Shown piece after piece: positions 27,407 to 34,957 of a DNA stretch of 64,000 nt. This DNA is from Wolbachia endosymbiont (group B) of Protocalliphora azurea (GTDB lineage Bacteria > Pseudomonadota > Alphaproteobacteria > Rickettsiales > Anaplasmataceae). Within the stretch, counting starts at the first letter, position 1. Each line of letters begins with the position of its first letter. The stretch lies in NCBI RefSeq assembly GCF_947251865.1, contig NZ_OX366394.1, positions 124,001 through 188,000 of the forward strand, given 5' to 3'. A program made the position numbers and the translations under genes. Below the pieces are notes generated by a model. The model was given only the letters and a program-made list of their open reading frames with translations. It had not been told where the DNA came from and did no database searches.

Positions 27407-28234
27407 TCATTTAAATTCAATATAAAAATTTTCACCAGAAGTTATTTTCCATTCTTCTTTAAATTTCTTTAGGTGTTCTTTTTTTTCGCATTCTAAAAGC
27501 AGTTCTTCTATGCTCTTATTATAGCTTTCTGTAGTAATTCTTCCTTGATGATGCATAAACCTCAAATAAATCAAATAAGTGTTAATCACATCTGTTTCAC
27601 AATAATCGCGAATCTCTTGTATTTTGCCACTATCATATAAGTCCATAACTTGTGAACCATCAACTCCAATCTTACCGGGAAGATTAAATGCTGCGCAAAC
27701 TTCGTTCATCTTCATTCTTGCAGAAGCTCCAAAATCAGAGAGAGATTCAAGCAAATCACAATGCCAATCACTACTGTACCTCTGATTGTAACTATTCCAC
27801 TTATCGCCAGCTTTGTGAAAATATTCTGCTTGAATGCCATGAACCATAGCACGGTACTTCAGTACCGGTATATCAAAAGTGCGTCCATTGAACGAAACTA
27901 GTCTTGGCTTTTTCTCTGATATGTAGTTAAAAAATCCCTTTACTAGCTCTTTTTCATTGGAGTTTACTGTGCCTCCAGATCTTATTTCTTGTAGTGTGAA
28001 CATTTCATAACCGCTCTGGCGTGTTATATTACAAAGTAAAAAACTAATGACTACAACAAGGTGGAAGGGCTGACGCAGAAAAGAGTTTTGCCCGTTTGTT
28101 ATTTCAAGATGATATTTTGTTAATGCGTTCCTCTTTTCTTCTACACTGCTATCATCACTAATATTTAGTAAATTCTTGCAGGAATTTACATCTGGTATAG
28201 TTTCAATATCAAATACCAACAAAGAATTAAGCAT
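27407..28234 (-). CDS. PolB-like 3'-5' exonuclease (DnaQ-like fold)
   Basis: A 275-residue nuclease with DEDD exonuclease motifs: ExoI VFDIETIPD (~residue 9), ExoII LVSFNGRTFDIPVLKYRA, and ExoIII RDYCETDVINTYLIYLRF. This is the bacterial family related to the exonuclease domain of B-family polymerases. It lacks a polymerase domain, so it is probably a free-standing nuclease in DNA or RNA processing. It overlaps era by 8 nt and is likely co-transcribed with it. Confidence 0.88.
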   Translation of the reverse strand: MLNSLLVFDIETIPDVNSCKNLLNISDDSSVEEKRNALTKYHLEITNGQNSFLRQPFHLVVVISFLLCNITRQSGYEMFTLQEIRSGGTVNSNEKELVKGFFNYISEKKPRLVSFNGRTFDIPVLKYRAMVHGIQAEYFHKAGDKWNSYNQRYSSDWHCDLLESLSDFGASARMKMNEVCAAFNLPGKIGVDGSQVMDLYDSGKIQEIRDYCETDVINTYLIYLRFMHHQGRITTESYNKSIEELLLECEKKEHLKKFKEEWKITSGENFYIEFK

Positions 28235-29111
28235 TACTTATATATTCCTCAGGGCGATCAGTCCAAGGTCGCACTTTTACGAACAAAAAGAGATGAACTT
28301 TACACTCAAATAACTTTTCCAATTCTGTACGTGCCTCGATATTAATTTTTTTTATGCTACTGCCGTCTTTTCCTAGCACTATTTTCTTATGATTATCTTT
28401 CAATACAAATATGATCTGTTTTATGACTAAACTCTTATCTTTTTTTTCCTCAAATTGTTCAGTTATAACAGCTGTAGAGTATGGCAATTCTTCACGTAGG
28501 TTCAAGAATAACTTTTCTCTCGTAATTTCCGCTGATAAAAAATCAGCTGAGGAATCAGTTATTTGATCTTTTTCATAAAACCAAGGGCCTATCGGTGCAA
28601 TTTCAGACAAGTAACTAGTCAGATCAGAAAGTCCATCATTCTTCAGTGCCGAGATCGTAAAAATTTTTTCAAACTTATAAAGCAAATTTAGGTGCTCATG
28701 TGCCATCTTGAGCTCTGATTTCTTTACTAAATCAGTTTTATTGATAACCAAAATGCATCTGCCTTTTGTGCGCTCCAGTCGTGCAAATATCGTTTTTATT
28801 CTTTCTATATTTTTTAGGTAATTGTTTACATCAACAAGCAACAAAGTAATGTCACTATCCTTAACTGCTCCCCATGCAGATTTGACTAAAGCTTTTTCAA
28901 GATTTGTTTCTGCTGAAAACACTCCTGGAGAGTCAGTAAAAACAATTTGCGCATTGTTGCATATAGCAACACCCCTTACCTGCGTCCTTGTTGTCTGCAC
29001 TTTAGGGGTGACAATTGCAATTTTCTTGCCTACGATGCTGTTAATTAGCGTTGACTTTCCAGCATTTGGCAAACCAGCTATCGTTACAAATAAGCATTTT
29101 TGTTCTTTCAC
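28227..29111 (-). CDS. era: GTPase Era
   Basis: A 294-residue protein with GTPase motifs G1 GLPNAGKST, G3 DSPGV, G4 NKTD, and a C-terminal KH domain (IKQIIFVLKDNHKKIVLGK, then GSSIKKINIEART). Era binds 16S rRNA near its 3' end and aids 30S assembly. The start is ATG 29111 (MKEQKCLFVTIAGLPN). The downstream exonuclease gene overlaps it. Confidence 0.97.
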   Translation of the reverse strand: MKEQKCLFVTIAGLPNAGKSTLINSIVGKKIAIVTPKVQTTRTQVRGVAICNNAQIVFTDSPGVFSAETNLEKALVKSAWGAVKDSDITLLLVDVNNYLKNIERIKTIFARLERTKGRCILVINKTDLVKKSELKMAHEHLNLLYKFEKIFTISALKNDGLSDLTSYLSEIAPIGPWFYEKDQITDSSADFLSAEITREKLFLNLREELPYSTAVITEQFEEKKDKSLVIKQIIFVLKDNHKKIVLGKDGSSIKKINIEARTELEKLFECKVHLFLFVKVRPWTDRPEEYISNA

Positions 29112-29155
29112 AAAGGAAATTATAAAGAAAACTAAATGCTAACGTCAATTGATTA

Positions 29156-29620
29156 TTATATAGCTTTCTCTTCCCCTTTTGAAGAAAAACGCTCAACTAT
29201 AGGTGATATAATATACTCATTCACTTTTTTAGCTATTGGTTCAATAATACCAAATGCTACAAGGAACCCTGCAATTACTGCTATGGGTGCTATTATTGCA
29301 CCTGCTAAAGCTGCCGATCCCATTCCAAGCATTATACTTGGAGAAATAGCAGTTGCAGCTGCAGCAAGACCAACTCCAATTGCAGCACTTGCAACAAAGA
29401 AACGAGCATGAGTGCAAGCATGAGCATAAGAGAATTGGGATTGTGAGAGTCTCTCACCTGTACAAATGGCAAAGTGTAAGAGTGCAGGAACCGCAGCAAC
29501 AATTCCACCCATCACCAAAGGTGATAGAGTTGTAAAACTGAGCGCTAAGCCTGTAAGTGCTCCTATTGTTGCTCCTATGCCTAAAACTATTAAACAGACT
29601 ATAACATCATCTTTTTTCAT
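29156..29620 (-). CDS. Small Gly/Ala-rich membrane protein, duplicate A
   Basis: A 154-residue protein with about four hydrophobic segments (LTGLALSFTTLSPLVMGGIV, FFVASAAIGVGLAAAATAIS, AALAGAIIAPIAVIAGFLVA and the N-terminal one) and a His/Cys-containing loop (SYAHACTHARFF). The core from ~29163 to ~29560 is almost identical in DNA to the gene at 29827; only the first ~15 and last ~6 residues differ. Start ATG 29620 follows GGGGGGTAT. Function unknown. Confidence 0.75.
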   Translation of the reverse strand: MKKDDVIVCLIVLGIGATIGALTGLALSFTTLSPLVMGGIVAAVPALLHFAICTGERLSQSQFSYAHACTHARFFVASAAIGVGLAAAATAISPSIMLGMGSAALAGAIIAPIAVIAGFLVAFGIIEPIAKKVNEYIISPIVERFSSKGEEKAI

Positions 29621-29723
29621 ATACCCCCCCTAAATAATAAATTTCTAAAAAACTTTTAGCTACTTTGAGTATAGCTGAACTAGTTGAATAGGGGAAGGAA
29701 ATTTTTTATGTTAAAATTAAAGA

Positions 29724-29789
29724 GCGGGAGAAGGGCCTCGACCTCAACCTTGGCAAGGTTGCACCTTACGAACTTCCACAAGCCACTTA
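29724..29789 (-). pseudogene. Relic of tRNA-Gly
   Basis: Bases gcgggagaaggg / cctcgacctcaacc / ttggcaaggttgc match tRNA-Gly(GCC) at 30386 but lack ~8 nt of the T loop, and the D-arm side is scrambled (accttacgaacttccacaag). It sits where the intact tRNA lies relative to duplicate B, so it came along in the tandem duplication. Confidence 0.85.
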
Positions 29790-29826
29790 TAGGCAAAATA
29801 AAAAGCAAAAACCTCGCTTAATTCAC

Positions 29827-30282
29827 TTAAACTCCCTGTTCTTTTGAAGAAAAACGCTCAACTATAGGTGATATAATATACTCATTCACTTTTTTAGCTA
29901 TTGGTTCAATAATACCAAATGCTACAAGGAACCCTGCAATTACTGCTATGGGTGCTATTATTGCACCTGCTAAAGCTGCCGATCCCATTCCAAGCATTAT
30001 ACTTGGAGAAATAGCAGTTGCAGCTGCAGCAAGACCAACTCCAATTGCAGCACTTGCAACAAAGAAACGAGCATGAGTGCAAGCATGAGCATAAGAGAAT
30101 TGGGATTGTGAGAGTCTCTCACCTGTACAAAGGGCAAAGTGTAAGAGTGCAGGAACCGCAGCAACAATCCCACCCATTACCAATGGTGATAGAGTTGTAA
30201 AACTGAGCGCTAAGCCTGTAAGTGCTCCTATTGATGTAGCTATACCTAAGCGAAATAACATTTCTTTAGTATCGTTGTCCAT
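29827..30282 (-). CDS. Small Gly/Ala-rich membrane protein, duplicate B
   Basis: A 151-residue copy of the gene at 29156, with the same four hydrophobic segments and the SYAHACTHARFF loop. Its N-terminus (MDNDTKEMLFRLGIATSIG) and last residues (SSKEQGV) differ from duplicate A, while the ~400-bp core is nearly unchanged. ATG 30282 follows GGAGGTTAT, a better ribosome site than that of duplicate A. The intact tRNA-Gly lies 104 nt upstream. Function unknown. Confidence 0.75.
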   Translation of the reverse strand: MDNDTKEMLFRLGIATSIGALTGLALSFTTLSPLVMGGIVAAVPALLHFALCTGERLSQSQFSYAHACTHARFFVASAAIGVGLAAAATAISPSIMLGMGSAALAGAIIAPIAVIAGFLVAFGIIEPIAKKVNEYIISPIVERFSSKEQGV

Positions 30283-30385
30283 ATAACCTCCTTAATTAAT
30301 TTTCTAAAAAACTTTTCTAGTATAGCTAAATTTCTTAGATAGATCAATTAATTTTTTTATGATTAAATGTGATTAAAACTCAAAG

Positions 30386-30458
30386 AGCGGGAGAAGGGGT
30401 TCGAACCCTCGACCTCAACCTTGGCAAGGTTGCGCTCTACCAACTGAGCCACTCCCGC
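30386..30458 (-). tRNA. tRNA-Gly(GCC)
   Basis: A 73-nt tRNA on the minus strand: GCGGGAGTGGCTCAG..., anticodon loop TTGCCAA (anticodon GCC), T arm GAGGGTTCGAACCCCTT, acceptor CTCCCGC plus T. CCA is not encoded. A relic copy is at 29724. Confidence 0.95.
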
Positions 30459-30608
30459 AATGAAAATTTACTTATTCTTATTATAGGTGCATATCATAAT
30501 TTGTAAACCCATGCATATGAAAAATATGGGAGCCAATCTTCTATGATCTTTTCGTATACTTAAAACTCATTTTTGATTATTGTATGTGTCATAAAACATA
30601 TTAAATTT

Positions 30609-31229
30609 ATGAGAATATTTGTATATAAAGACGACCTGCCAGCCAGTGCAATACCGAATGATATAAAATCTATAGCTGTTGATACAGAGGCAATGGGGCT
30701 ACTGCATAGCAGAGATAGATTATGCCTTGTTCAGCTCTCTTTCAATGATGGCAACGCTCACTTAGTTCAATTCAAAAACGATTATACAGCTCCAAATTTG
30801 AGAAAAATATTAGAGGATAAAAATATAACCAAAATATTTCACTTTGCGCGATTTGATGTGAGTATAATACATTACTACCTTCAAACTTGGTCACTGCCTT
30901 GCTATTGCACGAAAATAGCCTCACGTTTAGTTCGCACCTACACAGATAATCATAGCTTAAAAGAGTTGTGCTTAGAACTACTTGATATAAAATTAAATAA
31001 GCAACAACAATCTTCTGATTGGGGAAATGAAAATTTAACAGACAAGCAAAAAAGTTATGCTGCATCTGATGTTTTATATCTCCATAAAATAAAGGAAAAG
31101 CTAGATTTAATGCTAGAACGTGAAAATAGAAAAGAATTAGCCGAAAAGTGCTTTGAATTTCTTCCTACTCGTATTGAGCTAGATTCAATGGGTTGGGGGA
31201 GTGTAGATATCTTTAATCATCATATGTAA
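30609..31229 (+). CDS. rnd: Ribonuclease D-type 3'-5' exonuclease
   Basis: A 206-residue DEDDy exonuclease: ExoI AVDTEAMGLL, ExoII KIFHFARFDVSII, ExoIII SYAASDVLYLHKI. It is the short form without HRDC domains that is common in alphaproteobacteria. RNase D trims tRNA 3' ends. The frame is open from TTG 30573, but ATG 30609 (MRIFVYKDDLP) fits the family start. trxA follows after 79 nt. Confidence 0.9.
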   Translation: MRIFVYKDDLPASAIPNDIKSIAVDTEAMGLLHSRDRLCLVQLSFNDGNAHLVQFKNDYTAPNLRKILEDKNITKIFHFARFDVSIIHYYLQTWSLPCYCTKIASRLVRTYTDNHSLKELCLELLDIKLNKQQQSSDWGNENLTDKQKSYAASDVLYLHKIKEKLDLMLERENRKELAEKCFEFLPTRIELDSMGWGSVDIFNHHM

Positions 31230-31308
31230 TCACTTCACTTGAATCCAGAAAAATTTAGTTGATCAGCTGTTAATTGATACGCTATATTTATAAAAATTTA
31301 GGTATTTT

Positions 31309-31635
31309 ATGAGTGATGATATTAAAGCGGTAAATGATCAAAATTTCGAATCTGAAGTTGCTAACCACAAAGGATTTGTGCTGGTAGATTTTTGGGCAGA
31401 ATGGTGTGGACCATGCAAAAGTCTGATGCCACGTATCGAGCAATTGGCTGAGGATAGAAAAGGCAAGATCAAGATCTGCAAGTTCGACATAGATGGAGAA
31501 ACTGAGGTGCCAAGTAAGTATGGAGTTCAATCTATACCTACTTTAATCATATTTCAAGATGGTAAGGAAATTGCACGCAAAATTGGCGCAATAAATGATT
31601 TACACAGTTGGGTTGATAGTGAAATAAGCGAGTAG
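31309..31635 (+). CDS. trxA: Thioredoxin
   Basis: A 108-residue thioredoxin with the active site WAEWCGPCKSLMP (Cys ~residues 33 and 36) and the cis-Pro loop VQSIPTLIIFQDG. It reduces protein disulfides in the cytoplasm. Possibly co-transcribed with the nuclease upstream; a tRNA gene follows 39 nt after its stop. Confidence 0.97.
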   Translation: MSDDIKAVNDQNFESEVANHKGFVLVDFWAEWCGPCKSLMPRIEQLAEDRKGKIKICKFDIDGETEVPSKYGVQSIPTLIIFQDGKEIARKIGAINDLHSWVDSEISE

Positions 31636-31674
31636 ACAAATTTCCTTTTGCGTGTATTATAGGTGTTGATAAAA

Positions 31675-31751
31675 GGGATTGTAGCTCAGTCGGTTAGAGC
31701 AGTTCGCTCATAACGAATTGGTCGTAGGTTCGAGTCCTACCAATCCCACCA
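31675..31751 (+). tRNA. tRNA with CAT anticodon (Met elongator or Ile2)
   Basis: Cloverleaf GGGATTGTAGCTCAG..., anticodon loop CTCATAA (CAT), T arm GTAGGTTCGAGTCCTAC, acceptor CAATCCC plus A and an encoded CCA (31749-31751). The G1-C72 pair excludes the initiator tRNA. Whether it is elongator Met or lysidine-type Ile2 cannot be decided by eye; the second CAT tRNA is at 43217. Confidence 0.9.
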
Positions 31752-32312
31752 CTATTGATACAATTGCAAGGCCTACTCTCTTAGATAAGCTTTTTGCCTT
31801 ATTAAAGTACTTGGTTGTTAGTGTTTGAAAACTCCATGATATTAGATTTCTTGCATAACTGGAATTCAAAAGTTCCAGCGCGGTTTTCTTATTGGATCTC
31901 AGCTGGGATGACGCCTGGTTATGAAAGAAATCTATTGTCAAAAAAAATTACTTCCGCGTATTTTGAATCTGATTATAATGACAATTAGAGATATTTTAAG
32001 AGCTCAAATTTGTCTGCAGACTTTCAATTAATCTTTCAATAAAAAGCGTGCTCTTCAGCTTATATCTGTCGTGTGTGCGCTGCATTTTTTTCTAATCTTT
32101 TTATACAGGAGGATTTTATGTCCAGAATTCCAGATATTTGACCTTTACCTTAGCTAATAACAGGCGCCTGTGGTTTTTATAAAGAAAGTGTAGGAAATAA
32201 CCAAAAACTTTTTCCAGGCATAAATTTGCCATGTATACCTAAAAAGTAATTATATTAGCATAATGTTCATACTTATATGCTAATATTAATATTATTAAAA
32301 TTGAAGAATATT
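31752..32312. other. Long spacer with repeat relics
   Basis: In these 561 bases I see no intact gene. A palindrome CTGGAATTCA/AAAGTTCCAG (31859-31878) and tctcagctgggatgac belong to the dispersed palindrome family. At 32107 AGGAGG precedes an ATG that opens only MSRIPDI before a stop, and a frame ending GFYKESVGNNQKLFPGINL stops at 32250; both look like a broken gene that I cannot name. Confidence 0.45.
32254..32284. promoter_or_regulatory. Inverted repeat upstream of the twin-CX3C gene
   Basis: ATTAGCATA (32254-32262) and TATGCTAAT (32276-32284) form a perfect 9-bp inverted repeat with a 13-nt gap, 28 nt before ATG 32313. Size and place suit an operator for a dimeric regulator or a hairpin in the leader. 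Confidence 0.4.
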
Positions 32313-32567
32313 ATGGAACAACAAGCATCAAACAAAGAGAAAGGGATTGAATTTAGATATAATCAATGTAATCAGAAATGCCATTCCTACAAAACAAAAC
32401 GGACAGACCAAGAATGCCTAGATAAATGCTATGAGAAGTACGTTTCTAAACTTTATCCACAAATTAGTGAGAAATTATTAGCTAGTGAAAACAATCTCTA
32501 TGATGAAAGCGAAAAATTATTGCTTATAGCAAATGAAATACACAATCAAGATGCAATGTTTTTTTAA
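32313..32567 (+). CDS. Small twin-CX3C protein resembling mitochondrial small Tim chaperones
   Basis: An 84-residue soluble protein (MEQQASNKEKGIEF...). It has exactly four cysteines in two CX3C motifs, CNQKC and CLDKC, 11 residues apart, with ECLDKCYEKYVSK after the second. This spacing and the (E)xCxxxCxxKY pattern are those of eukaryotic Tim8/9/10/13, whose Cys pairs form two disulfides in a helical hairpin. The rest is helical and charged. The frame is open from 32277, but ATG 32313 is preferred by position. Function is unknown; relation to small Tims is a motif-level inference and may be convergence. Confidence 0.7.
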   Translation: MEQQASNKEKGIEFRYNQCNQKCHSYKTKRTDQECLDKCYEKYVSKLYPQISEKLLASENNLYDESEKLLLIANEIHNQDAMFF

Positions 32568-32582
32568 TCACAAAAGAAACAC

Positions 32583-33716
32583 TTATTTCAATATTTGAAG
32601 AGATGTTAGCTTTTTAGATATATTCTGACTTATTGAATAATTCTTTAAATTGGTAAAATACTGTTTCTTTTCCTCTATTTCTTTTTCACTATTCTTTCCA
32701 CATATCGCTTCTGTTTTTATCTCTGGTTGTTTCTCTTGATTGAGAGAGCCCTTCTTTTCAAAATAATTATCTGTGAATTCTAAAAAGAGTGAAATTAACT
32801 CAGGAAGAGTGTATTTATGTTCACTTGATGAGCACAATTCTGTAATCGGAGAAAAGTGAATATCATCTGCCTTAATAGGTAGTAACGATAGAAACTTATT
32901 CCAGCATTTTCTCATTACTCCAACTTCAGGTTCAAGATTTTTTATTTTAGCTAAATTAGTATTCTCCATGAAAAACTCTTTGTATTGCTCAAAACCTTCA
33001 AAAGTTTCTTTTTTTTGGTAGTTTTTTTTCCTATGACTTTTTTCTATGTCAGAAATTTTAGTACCTATATTTGCCTGCTTACTAATAAAGCCATCGTTCT
33101 CTAGATTAAAACAAATTGTGTATGGAGTAATATCGTTTACTATTGTATGTGGCTTAAAGTGCCAACCAAAGCATTTGAGTATGAATTTTATTATAGGAGG
33201 AAATAGCCATTTAGGTTTTGATATGTGTAGTAATTTCACTACAAGTTTTTTGAATGAGCTAAAGGATTTATTGATAACGCATCTTAAATGAACATTGTCA
33301 TCTTTTTTAAACTTTTTATAAACCTCTGCAGCTATTGGTCCTCCAGCACAGCTTCCATACAGTACTATATTGTCTGGGTGAATGCCTTGCTTTAGAAGAT
33401 CTGAAATGACTGCAATTCCTGCATTTACTCGATTTTGACCGTTTAAAGAATGACCTTTGCTTTTTCCAGAACCAGGAAAATTAATAAGGTGAACATCCAT
33501 ACCTGCTTCAGCTGCCCAATTCCATTCACTTTTGTCTTCATCTGGCTCTTTTTCAAAAGTATATGTAAGCCCTGGAAAGTAAACTATATGCTTTTTCTTT
33601 CTGCTATCTGCACTGCTCTTCGAGTTTGACATCACTATCTTTTGAATTCGCATTCCATTTTGAACTTCTACGAACTCTTCCCTAATTTTTATTGTATTTT
33701 CTTCTGTTACTTTCAT
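32583..33716 (-). CDS. Alpha/beta-hydrolase-like protein with GSCAG elbow
   Basis: A 377-residue protein. The core (~residues 45-190) has the hydrolase pattern: HIVYFPGLTYTFE (oxyanion strand), VHLINFPGSGKSKG, and the nucleophile elbow NIVLYGSCAGGPIAAEVY, in which Cys stands where Ser is usual (GxSxG). The elbow region matches the broken gene at 36963 (NIILFGHSFGGAVASEV), so they are paralogues. The last ~150 residues are polar and have no recognised domain. No signal peptide. A thiol nucleophile, as in dienelactone hydrolase, or an inactive fold are both possible. Confidence 0.7.
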   Translation of the reverse strand: MKVTEENTIKIREEFVEVQNGMRIQKIVMSNSKSSADSRKKKHIVYFPGLTYTFEKEPDEDKSEWNWAAEAGMDVHLINFPGSGKSKGHSLNGQNRVNAGIAVISDLLKQGIHPDNIVLYGSCAGGPIAAEVYKKFKKDDNVHLRCVINKSFSSFKKLVVKLLHISKPKWLFPPIIKFILKCFGWHFKPHTIVNDITPYTICFNLENDGFISKQANIGTKISDIEKSHRKKNYQKKETFEGFEQYKEFFMENTNLAKIKNLEPEVGVMRKCWNKFLSLLPIKADDIHFSPITELCSSSEHKYTLPELISLFLEFTDNYFEKKGSLNQEKQPEIKTEAICGKNSEKEIEEKKQYFTNLKNYSISQNISKKLTSLQILK

Positions 33717-33897
33717 TTTGCGTTTTTCACTATATTGATTTAATAATACATGAAATTTTAGAAAAAATCAATTTTTACTAAAAAATTAACTTATAGCGTA
33801 TCTATCTTTATATTTATTGGAATTAAGGTAGTAATGGGAAATGTCTCTTGACATTTGATAAACCTAAACGTAGCCTAAAACAATTTAGTGTTTATTT

Positions 33898-34557
33898 ATG
33901 ACATTTGTTCAATCACTTAATAATCAATTAGATAGTTTACACTTATTAAAACACCCATTTTACGAGTCATGGAATGAAGGTAGCTTAAGCCTGCAGGCTC
34001 TTCAAACCTATGCTAAGGAATATTATCACCATGTTGCTGCTTTCCCTCGTTATATCAGCGGTATACATTCTTTATGCCCCAATCTAAAGATGCGGCAAGT
34101 TTTACTTGGTAATTTAATAGAGGAAGAACAAGGCGATGAGAATCACCCAGAATTATGGCAGCGTTTTGCTGAAGGGCTCGGAGTAGCAAGGGTTGATCTT
34201 CTTGAAGATGCACAGGTTAAGGAGACGCAAGAATTAGTTGACGGTTACTTTGACATTGTAAAATCAGATTTTGCAGCAGGTCTTGGAGCTCTGTACGCTT
34301 ATGAACGTCAAACTCCAGAGGTTTCTAAATCTAAAATTGAAGGTCTAAAAAAACACTATTCAATAAATGATGAGCGTCCTCTCAAATTTTTTACTGTTCA
34401 TATGGAAGCTGATGAGTGGCATTCTGAAGAATGTGCAAACCTTATTGCAGATTTAAACGAAGAAGAACAAGAGAAAGTTATGCAAGGCGCTGAAAAAGGA
34501 GCAAAACTCTTATGGGGTTTTCTTGATGGCATGATGAATGTTGATGTTTGTCATTAA
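33898..34557 (+). CDS. CADD-like heme-oxygenase-fold protein, probable pABA-forming step of folate synthesis
   Basis: A 219-residue protein of the TenA/PqqC fold, closest in my judgement to chlamydial CADD. Metal ligands are placed as in that family: Glu and His in LIEEEQGDENHPELW, Glu in LYAYERQTPE, and the His-Asp-His of FFTVHMEADEWHSEE. The tyrosines in KHPFYESW and KEYYHHVAAFPRY correspond to the region that CADD uses as the source of p-aminobenzoate. It heads a run with folB, folK-folP and folA, which supports a role in pABA supply; no pabA/B/C genes are in the window. A TTGACA at 33848 may be part of the promoter. Confidence 0.87.
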   Translation: MTFVQSLNNQLDSLHLLKHPFYESWNEGSLSLQALQTYAKEYYHHVAAFPRYISGIHSLCPNLKMRQVLLGNLIEEEQGDENHPELWQRFAEGLGVARVDLLEDAQVKETQELVDGYFDIVKSDFAAGLGALYAYERQTPEVSKSKIEGLKKHYSINDERPLKFFTVHMEADEWHSEECANLIADLNEEEQEKVMQGAEKGAKLLWGFLDGMMNVDVCH

Positions 34558-34579
34558 TTATAAGTAGATACTAAATTCA

Positions 34580-34957
34580 GTGGTAGCATGTAATCTTCTT
34601 ATATCTGATTTACGGCTTTGGGTTCATTTGGGATGTAGTGCAGAAGAGAAGTTTTCTCCCCAATTGGTGAGTATTGACGTTGATTTCACTTTTAAATCTC
34701 CTCCTTCAGGGCTTACAACTGATCAACTTAAAGATACTATCTGCTATTTGGAAGTAGTGCAAAATATTCAATCTCTTGTTCAGGGCAAGCAATTTAATTT
34801 AATCGAGCATTTAACTCATGATATATACAGGATGATTAACGACCTTTTTATGCAAAAAGAGCATTCTGTCAGGGTGACTACTCACAAAATCGCACCACCA
34901 GTTCCTGGTGTGCATGGGGGCGTTTTTTTTACTTACTGTAATGAATTGCAAGAATGA
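34580..34957 (+). CDS. folB: Dihydroneopterin aldolase
   Basis: A 125-residue FolB: DLRLWVHLGCSAEEKFSPQLVSIDVDF, TICYLEVVQNIQSL, FNLIEHLTHDIYRMI, and the C-terminal KIAPPVPGVHGGVFFT. It cleaves dihydroneopterin to hydroxymethyldihydropterin. The start is GTG 34580 (VVACNLLISDLRL). The gene lies 22 nt after the CADD-like gene and overlaps folKP by ATGA at 34954. Confidence 0.93.
   Translation: MVACNLLISDLRLWVHLGCSAEEKFSPQLVSIDVDFTFKSPPSGLTTDQLKDTICYLEVVQNIQSLVQGKQFNLIEHLTHDIYRMINDLFMQKEHSVRVTTHKIAPPVPGVHGGVFFTYCNELQE

Noticed and set aside
32107..32133. AGGAGG plus ATG opening MSRIPDI
   Set aside because: Too short to count as a gene; listed only as part of a possible relic.
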